The notes under the pieces: model-generated
What the model saw: the letters and a program-made list of their open reading frames with translations, nothing else
Told to the model about the DNA's origin: nothing
Databases searched by the model: none
IMG/VR virus record: IMGVR_UViG_3300048588_000333
Location: 1-25,958 of that record
Strand: one strand, 5' to 3'
DNA: 25,958 bases
DNA from: a virus
In this document: positions 13,699 through 19,447 of the stretch, piece by piece
How the letters are laid out: each line of letters opens with the position of its first letter
Position numbering within the stretch: position 1 is the stretch's first letter
Program-made: the position numbers and the translations under genes

Positions 13699-15506
13699 CA
13701 GGCCCTCAAAGCGCGAGGGTGGATCTGGATGGTGCCGTCCATGGTGCCTTGGAAGATCACCTCGCCCAGGGTGCGCTTGTCCAGCTGCAGCACGGCCCGG
13801 CCACCTCCACCGCCACCCCCGCCGCGCAGAGCCTGCAGGGCGCCAAGCAGGGCAGCTGTGGTGTCGCGGCGGTCCTGGGTGGTCATGACCTCCTCTTGGG
13901 AGTTCACGCGGATCAGGCGGCGGTCGCCCGTCAGGTCGGTGCCCGGCACCACGCCGCCGGCGGCGAAGCCTGGGACGCCAGCGATCTGGGCCACGTTGGC
14001 GAGGCCGGCGGTGACGATTGCGGCCGCAGCTGCGAGGTTTAGTGGGAAGGGAATTCCTGAATTCATCGCCTTGTTGGCACCACCCCAAGTGTCGATAGTG
14101 GCTTGTGCAATGGCAGCCGTCTTACCAATGGCGACCAGGGTGGAGTTCTTGCTTTGGCTTAGTGAAATTAAGCTGGACCACATTTGATCCATGACCTGCT
14201 GCCGCTGCTCAGCCTGTTTCTTCGCAGCAAGCTCAGCTTTTTTTGTGTCCTGGTTATCCAGTTGACGCAGGGTTGCCTGCAGCGCCCGATAGTCTTCGGC
14301 CTCCTTTTGGTTTAAAAAGCGCTTCTGATTTAACGCAAAAAGGCGGCTTTCAACCGTGGCCCGGTCAAGGGATTGAATCGCGTCCAGCTCAGCCTGGCGC
14401 TGAGTGTCCAAGGCGACCTTGGCCTCTTCGTTCTGCTTCAGCACCTCCTCAAAGCCGATCTTGTTCTTGACCGGGTCAGGCGGCGGCGGGCCCGGGGTCA
14501 CGCCCGTCCAGATGGCCTTGTGGCGGTCCTTCGCCGCCGAGTTGATGCGGTCGATCTCCTCGTTGCCGGCCTTCCAGGCGTTCACCGCGCCGCGCCACCC
14601 GTCCACGGCCAGGGCCGCGACCGTGGCCATGGTGCGGGCAAGACGGGCGCCGAGCTTCTCGATGGCCCGGTCCACCTCCACAACGATGGACATCAAGACC
14701 TTGAAGATGGCCACCAGGGTCACGCCCAAGGCCTTCAAGATGCTGTTCCAGGCGGTGCCCAGGCCCTGGCCCTTGAGAAAACCGTCCACCAGGGTGTTCA
14801 GACCAGGCAGCACTTCTGCGATAAAGGTGCGGCCCAGGCCGGCGCTCGAGTCCTTAAGCTGGTCCATGTTGTCGTTGAACTGGGCCGCGGCCGCGGCCGT
14901 GGAACCGCTGATCTCCAACCCCAGCTCGCGGGCCCTGGCCTGCAACTGCTCAATGCCGGCCGAGCCCTTGTTCAGCATGGGGATCAACTCGACACCAGCC
15001 TTGCCGAACAGCTGAAACGCCATCTGGGCCTTGGCGGCGTTGTCGGGCATCACCTGGAAGCGGTCCGCCACCCGCAGCAGGACCTGGTCCATGGGCAGCA
15101 TGCGTCCGTGGGCATCCGTCACATCCACGCCCACAGCCTTGAACGAGTCCGCAGCCGCCTTGTTGCCCATGGCCGCCTGACTGGCGATCATGGCCATCTT
15201 CTCCATGCCCGCCTGGAACCTCTCAACCGAGGTCCCTGACTGCGTTGCCGCAAAGTCCAGGGTGGTGATGGCCTCCGCGGACAAGCCCAGCTTCTGGGCC
15301 ATGTCATCGGCCCGGGCGGCGGCGTCCATGGCCTGCTTGGCGATGACAGTCCCAGCAGCCAAAGCCGCCGTGCCCGCGGCCGCCCACAAAGCGCTGGCGC
15401 CGACCAAGGCCCCTTTGAGGTCGGTCAGGTCGTTGATAGGCTCCCGCAAGGCCTGCCTGGTCTTGTTGGTCGCCCGGATGATGATGTCGATGATGTTGCT
15501 CGCCAC
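13698..15506 (-). CDS. Tail tape measure protein
   Basis: The 602-residue protein opens with ASNIIDIIIRATNKTRQAL and has hydrophobic helices near residues 35-57 and 262-280 and again near 470-500. Long alanine- and glutamine-rich helical regions and the GRMLPMDQVLLRVADRFQ segment typical of tape-measure proteins lie between them. A glycine run precedes the last 35 residues. It sets tail length and is injected or rearranged during DNA delivery. It follows the tail assembly chaperone genes as in lambda-like phages. The start is GTG 15506, one base after the chaperone extension's stop, with AGAGGGG upstream. For a siphovirus it is short, which implies a fairly short tail. Confidence 0.9.
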   Translation of the reverse strand: MASNIIDIIIRATNKTRQALREPINDLTDLKGALVGASALWAAAGTAALAAGTVIAKQAMDAAARADDMAQKLGLSAEAITTLDFAATQSGTSVERFQAGMEKMAMIASQAAMGNKAAADSFKAVGVDVTDAHGRMLPMDQVLLRVADRFQVMPDNAAKAQMAFQLFGKAGVELIPMLNKGSAGIEQLQARARELGLEISGSTAAAAAQFNDNMDQLKDSSAGLGRTFIAEVLPGLNTLVDGFLKGQGLGTAWNSILKALGVTLVAIFKVLMSIVVEVDRAIEKLGARLARTMATVAALAVDGWRGAVNAWKAGNEEIDRINSAAKDRHKAIWTGVTPGPPPPDPVKNKIGFEEVLKQNEEAKVALDTQRQAELDAIQSLDRATVESRLFALNQKRFLNQKEAEDYRALQATLRQLDNQDTKKAELAAKKQAEQRQQVMDQMWSSLISLSQSKNSTLVAIGKTAAIAQATIDTWGGANKAMNSGIPFPLNLAAAAAIVTAGLANVAQIAGVPGFAAGGVVPGTDLTGDRRLIRVNSQEEVMTTQDRRDTTAALLGALQALRGGGGGGGGRAVLQLDKRTLGEVIFQGTMDGTIQIHPRALRA

Positions 15507-15507
15507 C

Positions 15508-15726
15508 TTAGCCCCTCTGCTTGGCGTTCTTCTTGGCTTCGATTTCTTCGGCCTTCTGGCCAGCGATCAGAACCTTCAGGTTGAAGCTGTAGTCCACGGG
15601 GCTGCACTCCCTGAAGATCTGATGGGGCAGCTTTCCGTAGGTCTTAGCCATCACGTGCAGGTTGACAACGTCGGTCTTATTGCGCCTCAGGAAAGGTAGC
15701 GGCCGAAGCCTTGCCCTCCCCCACAA
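15508..15726 (-). CDS. Tail assembly chaperone frameshift extension (gpT-like)
   Basis: This frame is open from at least 15726 through the 3' end of the chaperone gene and continues to 15508. It encodes a charged tail: FLRRNKTDVVNLHVMAKTYG, then KLPHQIFRECSPVDYSFNLK, ending with a helix rich in Lys/Glu. It is one base forward of the chaperone frame, so it is reached by a +1 (or -2) shift. An internal ATG at 15651 has no ribosome site before it, which argues against independent translation. In lambda-like phages the extended product (gpG-T) joins the tape measure to tail tube subunits. The gene sits directly before the tape measure, as expected. The exact junction is not proven. Confidence 0.65.
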   Translation of the reverse strand: MWGRARLRPLPFLRRNKTDVVNLHVMAKTYGKLPHQIFRECSPVDYSFNLKVLIAGQKAEEIEAKKNAKQRG

Positions 15727-16084
15727 GCTTAAAGGCCTCGCCGATCAGGCATTGCTGGTCGTCCTGGGTCAGGTCGTAGAAGCTGAACTCCTTGGCGGCT
15801 TCGTCGCAGTGCTCGGGCCGCTTGTAGACGATGCGGCCCTCCTCGGGGTGCTTGAAGATCGCCTTGACCGCCAGCTCTTGGGTAAAGGCCAGGGACTTGG
15901 GGTCCAGGGACTTTAGGTCCTGGACCCCAAGGGCTTGGCCCTGCATCTGCCTGGCGGCCAGGTCCACCAGCATGTCGGGCATGTTCCCGCCTTCGGCGAA
16001 GTCGGGCATGCTCAGGCGGCGCAGGACCAGCTTGGCGCCGCTGTCGGGCAGGGTGATCGTCTTGCGGGGGGCTGTTAGGGCCAT
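15677..16084 (-). CDS. Tail assembly chaperone (gpG-like)
   Basis: The 135-residue product begins MALTAPRKTITLPDSGAKLV, a short beta element, and then becomes mostly helical with acidic patches (KRPEHCDEAAKEFSFYDLTQ). It ends ATFPEAQ. It lies between the tail tube and the tape measure and is overlapped at its 3' end by an open frame in a different register, the classic layout of gpG/gpGT tail chaperones. I chose ATG 16084 because it follows the tube gene's stop by two bases; the open frame to 16162 lies inside the tube gene. Chaperones of this kind coat the tape measure before tube assembly and are absent from the virion. Confidence 0.75.
   Translation of the reverse strand: MALTAPRKTITLPDSGAKLVLRRLSMPDFAEGGNMPDMLVDLAARQMQGQALGVQDLKSLDPKSLAFTQELAVKAIFKHPEEGRIVYKRPEHCDEAAKEFSFYDLTQDDQQCLIGEAFKLVGEGKASAATFPEAQ
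15691..15697 (-). promoter_or_regulatory. Candidate +1 translational frameshift site
   Basis: On the coding strand the chaperone gene reads ACC TTT CCT GAG GCG CAA TAA. A Phe tRNA on TTT can re-pair with the overlapping TTC one base ahead, moving translation into the extension frame five codons before the stop. CC-TTT-C resembles the UCC-UUU-CGU site used by influenza PA-X. A G-run about 20-30 bases upstream (complement of 15713-15724) is a weaker -2 candidate. Confidence 0.5.
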
Positions 16085-16086
16085 GG

Positions 16087-17052
16087 TTAGCTCACCGAGG
16101 TCAAGAGGTTGTCGATGATGATGCTCAGCTCGTCGTTGGTGCCGTCGTAGAAGGCTTCCCACGGCAGCTCCACCTTCACCGGGCCGTGGCCGTCCACCGA
16201 CGGCGGCGAGCCCTGGATCACCGCCCGGGGCACGCTCAGCGCCAGGCGGTAGTTGCTGGTTCCGGCGGCGATGGGCCCGGTCCAGATGAAGCTCAGCGCC
16301 ACCTCGCTGAGGTTGGCGTGCAGCTCGTACAGGGCGATGGCGTCCAGCCAGGCCGTGAACTTGCCCGACACCTTGCGGGGGCTCTTGCGGCCCAGCAGGG
16401 TGCGGGTGCGCAGGCCCAGCTTGTAGCCGTCGGTCTCCAGCGGGTTCTCCAGCACCACCTCGCAGCTCTCAATGGTGTAGGCGCTGCCCCCGATGGTCAG
16501 GGTCCCCAGCATGGTGTAGTCCACGCCGAAGAAGGTGGGGTAGGTGGGCGACGTGGCGCTGCTGGGCATGGTCTCGTTCATGCCCGTGAACTCGAAGCCC
16601 AGCTTCAGGAACTCTTCGAGCTCCTGGGTGAAGGTCATCTTCTGGATCATGCAGCCGTTGTGGCTGAACAGCTTGCTCAGCGCCGTGAAGTCGGGGCTGT
16701 GGTACAGGCTGTAGCTGGGCAGGTTGTCGCCCAGGGCGAAGGTGTGGCGGTAGAGGCCGTCCCCGCCTTGCGCGGCCGAGGCCACGGCGCCGCCCGTAGC
16801 GCCGATGATCAGCTCCTCAGCGCCCTGGAAGGGCATATGGAACTCGACGCTGGGGTTGACATCCACCTTGCTGGGCACCGTACGCCGGGTGCGGCTGCTG
16901 GCGTTGGTGGGCTTGCCCATGGCCGACTGGCCCAGGCCGCCCTTGTAGCCGCCGGGCAGGATCTCCAGGAACTTGTCGGGCACCACCCGGGTGCCCGGCG
17001 TGACCTCGCGGTCCCAGCCGAAGACGCTCTTGAAGCCGTAAGCCTGTGCCAT
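16087..17052 (-). CDS. Major tail tube protein
   Basis: The 321-residue protein has the beta-rich composition and landmarks of the phage tail-tube family: GFKSVFGWDREVTPGTRVVP near the N-terminus, SVEFHMPFQGAEELI, IQKMTFTQELEEFLKLGFEF, IESCEVVLENPL and the closing segment on DELSIIIDN. It forms the stacked hexameric tube through which DNA passes. It is followed at once by the tail chaperone gene and preceded by neck genes. AAGGAGC lies ahead of the ATG, fitting a highly expressed gene. Confidence 0.8.
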   Translation of the reverse strand: MAQAYGFKSVFGWDREVTPGTRVVPDKFLEILPGGYKGGLGQSAMGKPTNASSRTRRTVPSKVDVNPSVEFHMPFQGAEELIIGATGGAVASAAQGGDGLYRHTFALGDNLPSYSLYHSPDFTALSKLFSHNGCMIQKMTFTQELEEFLKLGFEFTGMNETMPSSATSPTYPTFFGVDYTMLGTLTIGGSAYTIESCEVVLENPLETDGYKLGLRTRTLLGRKSPRKVSGKFTAWLDAIALYELHANLSEVALSFIWTGPIAAGTSNYRLALSVPRAVIQGSPPSVDGHGPVKVELPWEAFYDGTNDELSIIIDNLLTSVS

Positions 17053-17061
17053 GGTCGCTCC

Positions 17062-17289
17062 TTACTTCGAGGGTTTGGCCGGGGCATCGGCCTTAGGGGT
17101 ATCTTTGGCGCTGGACTGGGGCTCGGTGACGGACTCCCACATAGGCTTGCCGTTCTGGCGGCGGCGCAGCAGGTCCGTGGCGATGTCGTCGGGCACCTTG
17201 TCGACCACCGTCCCAGCCTTGACCGGGACGACTCGCGACTCGATGTGCTGCTCAAACGTGCCTTGGCCGATGAACTTAAGGGTCTTCAT
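17062..17289 (-). CDS. Small hypothetical protein in the neck/tail block
   Basis: This 75-residue protein opens MKTLKFIGQGTFEQHIESRV, continues VPDDIATDLLRRRQ and ends in a lysine/proline/alanine-rich tail. It lies between the tail-terminator candidate and the tube gene, with a good AGGAG site. Short proteins with a hydrophobic-beta start and charged tail at this spot occur in many siphoviruses, but their role is unclear. I do not assign a function. Confidence 0.65.
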   Translation of the reverse strand: MKTLKFIGQGTFEQHIESRVVPVKAGTVVDKVPDDIATDLLRRRQNGKPMWESVTEPQSSAKDTPKADAPAKPSK

Positions 17290-17298
17290 GGTCTGCTC

Positions 17299-17790
17299 CT
17301 AGTTCGCGTAGTCGAATCGGTTGTGCGGCACCCGCACTTCCAGCTTCAGGTAGGCGAAAGCCACCTTCTTATTGCCGGGCTCCACGGCCAGGTCCTTGTC
17401 CACCACCTGGGTGTAGGTATTGGTCACGCCCCAGCTTTGATCGGTGCTGATGCACTTGATCAGGTCGGCCAGCAGCTTGCGGGCCAGTTCGGCCACGTCC
17501 TCGGCCGTGGCGTTGGCTTCTGAGGACTTCACGTAGGCGAACCACTCGATGCTGATGCGGCCATCGACCGTGCCCCCACCCGCGCCGCCCGTGCTGCGGC
17601 CCTCGGTGGGCTCAGCGCCATCGCGGATGACCACGCAAGGGATCTCGTGGTCCTGTACCGGGGTGTCCTTCCAGATGAACACCCTGGCCGACGTGAAGGT
17701 GTTCCAGTAGTCCTCGCCGGCGGTGATGGCCAGGATGCGGGCCTTCATGGCCTCGATGATGAGCTGCCGTTTCGGCTTAGTAAGGGGCAT
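17299..17790 (-). CDS. Tail terminator-like minor tail protein
   Basis: The 163-residue product has an alpha/beta pattern: helix (KPKRQLIIEAMKARILAIT), strand (PCVVIRDGAEPT), then VDGRISIEWFAYVKS, a helix (DVAELARKLLADLIKCI) and a final strand KVAFAYLKLEVRVP. This matches the fold layout of gpU-type tail terminators, which cap the tail tube and join it to the head. Gene order (after the head-tail joining protein, before the tube) agrees. It overlaps the previous gene by 14 bases. Confidence 0.6.
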   Translation of the reverse strand: MPLTKPKRQLIIEAMKARILAITAGEDYWNTFTSARVFIWKDTPVQDHEIPCVVIRDGAEPTEGRSTGGAGGGTVDGRISIEWFAYVKSSEANATAEDVAELARKLLADLIKCISTDQSWGVTNTYTQVVDKDLAVEPGNKKVAFAYLKLEVRVPHNRFDYAN

Positions 17791-18415
17791 CTTTGCTCAG
17801 CCTCAGCACGGTCAGCCCGGCGCCGTCAGGTTCCACGCCGGTGACGTAGTAGGTCAGGCCCGCCAGCACCAGGCTGTCCTGGGTGCTGGCGTACTCGGTG
17901 TCGGATGTGGCACAGGTGAACTGGGGCCCGCTGTTGCTCACCTCGTGGCCGCCCCGGTCCTTCGAGTTCTCGGTGCTGTTGTCGAACCAGCCCTTGATGG
18001 TGGCCGGCGCATGCCCGAAGCGGGTGTAGCTGGCCTCCTTGGCCAAGGGGTCGAACTCCAGCATGCTCTGGATGTCGGACTCGAAGTCCCCGCCCACCCG
18101 GGCGGCCTCGGCCACAAAGCTGGCCGCCACCACGTTGCCTCCGACGCTCTCGTCCCCGCCGTCCACGGTGGTGACGTAGTAGGCGTAGGCGGCATTTGCC
18201 TCGGGGTCTGGGGTGCTGTTGGCGGCGTTGTCGGTGTAGGTGGTGGCCGCCACAGGCGCGTCATTGATCTTCACGAAGGCCGACCAGCCCCCGCCGACCT
18301 GGGCCTGGGCCCGGTACACGTTGTAGCTGTCGGCACCGACCACAGCAGACCAGGACAGGGCTACGGCGGTGGCAGAGAAGCTTGAGACGGTCAGGTCGCT
18401 GGGGGCGTCGGGCAT
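17777..18415 (-). CDS. Head-tail joining protein (FII-like) with N-terminal Fn3 domain
   Basis: Two parts are visible in 212 residues. Residues about 1-100 form a fibronectin type III domain: PSDLTVSSFSATAVALSWSA, DSYNVYRA and NAAYAYYVTTVDG. From about residue 108 the sequence FESDIQSMLEFDPLAKEASY, then GWFDNSTENSKDRG and GLTYYVTGVEPDGAGLTVLR, follows the pattern of lambda gpFII-type joining proteins that bridge portal complex and tail. Fn3 domains on virions often act as weak surface adhesins, so this one may project from the neck. It follows the small virion genes and overlaps the terminator-like gene. GAGGAGAGC lies before the ATG. Confidence 0.65.
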   Translation of the reverse strand: MPDAPSDLTVSSFSATAVALSWSAVVGADSYNVYRAQAQVGGGWSAFVKINDAPVAATTYTDNAANSTPDPEANAAYAYYVTTVDGGDESVGGNVVAASFVAEAARVGGDFESDIQSMLEFDPLAKEASYTRFGHAPATIKGWFDNSTENSKDRGGHEVSNSGPQFTCATSDTEYASTQDSLVLAGLTYYVTGVEPDGAGLTVLRLSKDAPY

Positions 18416-18442
18416 GCTCTCCTCGTCAAGGCGCTAGGGATG

Positions 18443-18464
18443 GGGCCCAGCCGGAGCTGGGCCC
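18443..18464. repeat. GC hairpin between virion genes
   Basis: GGGCCCAGC (18443-18451) pairs with GCTGGGCCC (18456-18464) over a CGGA loop. It lies in the untranslated gap between the gene ending at 18483 and the one starting at 18415. No T-run follows on the coding strand. Confidence 0.7.
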
Positions 18465-18482
18465 ACACCCTTGGGCGTTGAC

Positions 18483-18878
18483 TTACTGGACCTGCTTGCG
18501 GCCGATCACCACCACGGAGACCACGTAGGCCGGGTTGTCCGTGCCGCCGATGGTGCCGTGGATGTTGACGTACTTGCCCAGCGTCATCGCGGCCGTGTCC
18601 AGCTCCATGGTCTGGACGCCGTTGACGTTGGTCGTGGTGAGGCCGGTGAAGGCCTTGCCGCTGATGTCGGCCTGGCCCGTATCCGCTGCGGCGCTGTTCT
18701 GCACCTTCAGCGCCAGGGTAGGGTTGGTGCCGGCCGTGTTGCGGGCGGTCAAGACCAGCAGGACCTTGCCGATGTACTGGCCCAGGTCCACGCTGGCGAT
18801 GGCCGCCGTGCTGGTGACCGCTGACGGCGCCACCAGGTTGGTGGCAACGACACCGGCTGTGATGTCCGCGTTGCGCAT
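18483..18878 (-). CDS. Small virion/decoration-like protein
   Basis: The 131-residue protein is rich in small and beta-forming residues (NLVAPSAVTSTAAIASVDLG, KVLLVLTARNTAGTN, TLALKVQNSAA, VNIHGTIGGTDNPAYVVSVV). It has no charged clusters, which fits a capsid-surface or fibre subunit. It lies among the head genes downstream of the capsid gene. I do not recognise a specific family; decoration protein is the likeliest role from position. GAGGT precedes the ATG, and hairpins flank the gene on both sides. Confidence 0.6.
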   Translation of the reverse strand: MRNADITAGVVATNLVAPSAVTSTAAIASVDLGQYIGKVLLVLTARNTAGTNPTLALKVQNSAAADTGQADISGKAFTGLTTTNVNGVQTMELDTAAMTLGKYVNIHGTIGGTDNPAYVVSVVVIGRKQVQ

Positions 18879-18919
18879 GCGTACCTCGCTTTCAATGCCC
18901 TATAAGGGCGTTCTGTGGT

Positions 18920-18941
18920 CCTGGGCCCACGCGGGCCCAGG
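18920..18941. repeat. GC hairpin between virion genes
   Basis: CCTGGGCCC (18920-18928) pairs perfectly with GGGCCCAGG (18933-18941) over an ACGC loop. It begins two bases after the stop of the gene ending at 18944. A second small dyad (GCCCT/AGGGC, 18897-18909) lies beyond. No U-tract follows. Confidence 0.7.
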
Positions 18942-18943
18942 CT

Positions 18944-19360
18944 TTACTTCTTGGCGGCCTTGAGGGCCTCTTCGACCTGCTTTTTCACTTCGGCGGCCAT
19001 GCCGGCCTTGAGCTCCTCCACCGAGTCTTTCAGCTCGGCGGAAAGGGCCTCACGGACCGACTTGGTGACCTCGGCGACCAGGGCTTTGACGTCCACATTC
19101 CCGCCACGTACGGCGGGCGTGGCCGCGGCCTCCAGGCGCTTGCTGCGCTCAGCGGCTTCAGCCTTAGCGGCGGCGGCCTTTTTGCGGCCCTCGTCCGTGG
19201 CTTCGACCGCCTTGTTGCAGGCGATGATGTGCTTGGCATCGCCCTTCGGCAGGCTGATCTCGTCGCCGATGGAAACGGTCTTGCTGGCGTGCATGAAGGG
19301 CCGCAGCGCGATGATGGCCATGTTGCCGCTGGCCTGCGTGTTGAGTTCAACAGGGGGCAT
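18944..19360 (-). CDS. Small coiled-coil structural protein
   Basis: The 138-residue product has a beta-like first third (SGNMAIIALRPFMHASKTVS, IGDEISLPKGDAKHIIAC). A Lys/Glu/Ala-rich region then forms a long coiled-coil helix ending VKKQVEEALKAAKK. It comes directly after the fused capsid gene. I know no named family; it might be a head completion, head fibre or assembly factor. AAAGGAAC is the ribosome site before the ATG. Confidence 0.6.
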   Translation of the reverse strand: MPPVELNTQASGNMAIIALRPFMHASKTVSIGDEISLPKGDAKHIIACNKAVEATDEGRKKAAAAKAEAAERSKRLEAAATPAVRGGNVDVKALVAEVTKSVREALSAELKDSVEELKAGMAAEVKKQVEEALKAAKK

Positions 19361-19381
19361 TGCAAGTTCCTTTCTAGGCGT

Positions 19382-19437
19382 GCCAGGGGCCCCGATGGCC
19401 CCTGGCTGGGCGGCTCCTCAAAGGAGGGGCCGCCCAG
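19382..19437. repeat. Two tandem strong hairpins after the capsid gene
   Basis: GCCAGGGGCC (19382-19391) pairs perfectly with GGCCCCTGGC (19397-19406). Immediately next, CTGGGCGGCTCCTC (19406-19419) pairs with GAGGGGCCGCCCAG (19424-19437) around an AAAG loop, with one wobble. Both fill the gap between the capsid stop and the ribosome site of the next gene. They lack the U-run of a terminator and may stabilise or partly terminate the capsid mRNA. Confidence 0.8.
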
Positions 19438-19447
19438 GGGGCTGATC

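Noticed and set aside
13699-14088. Open frame upstream of the distal-tail-like gene
   Set aside because: It is Arg/Pro/Gly low-complexity sequence lying within the tape-measure gene; the TGATG overlap at 13698 gives a natural start.
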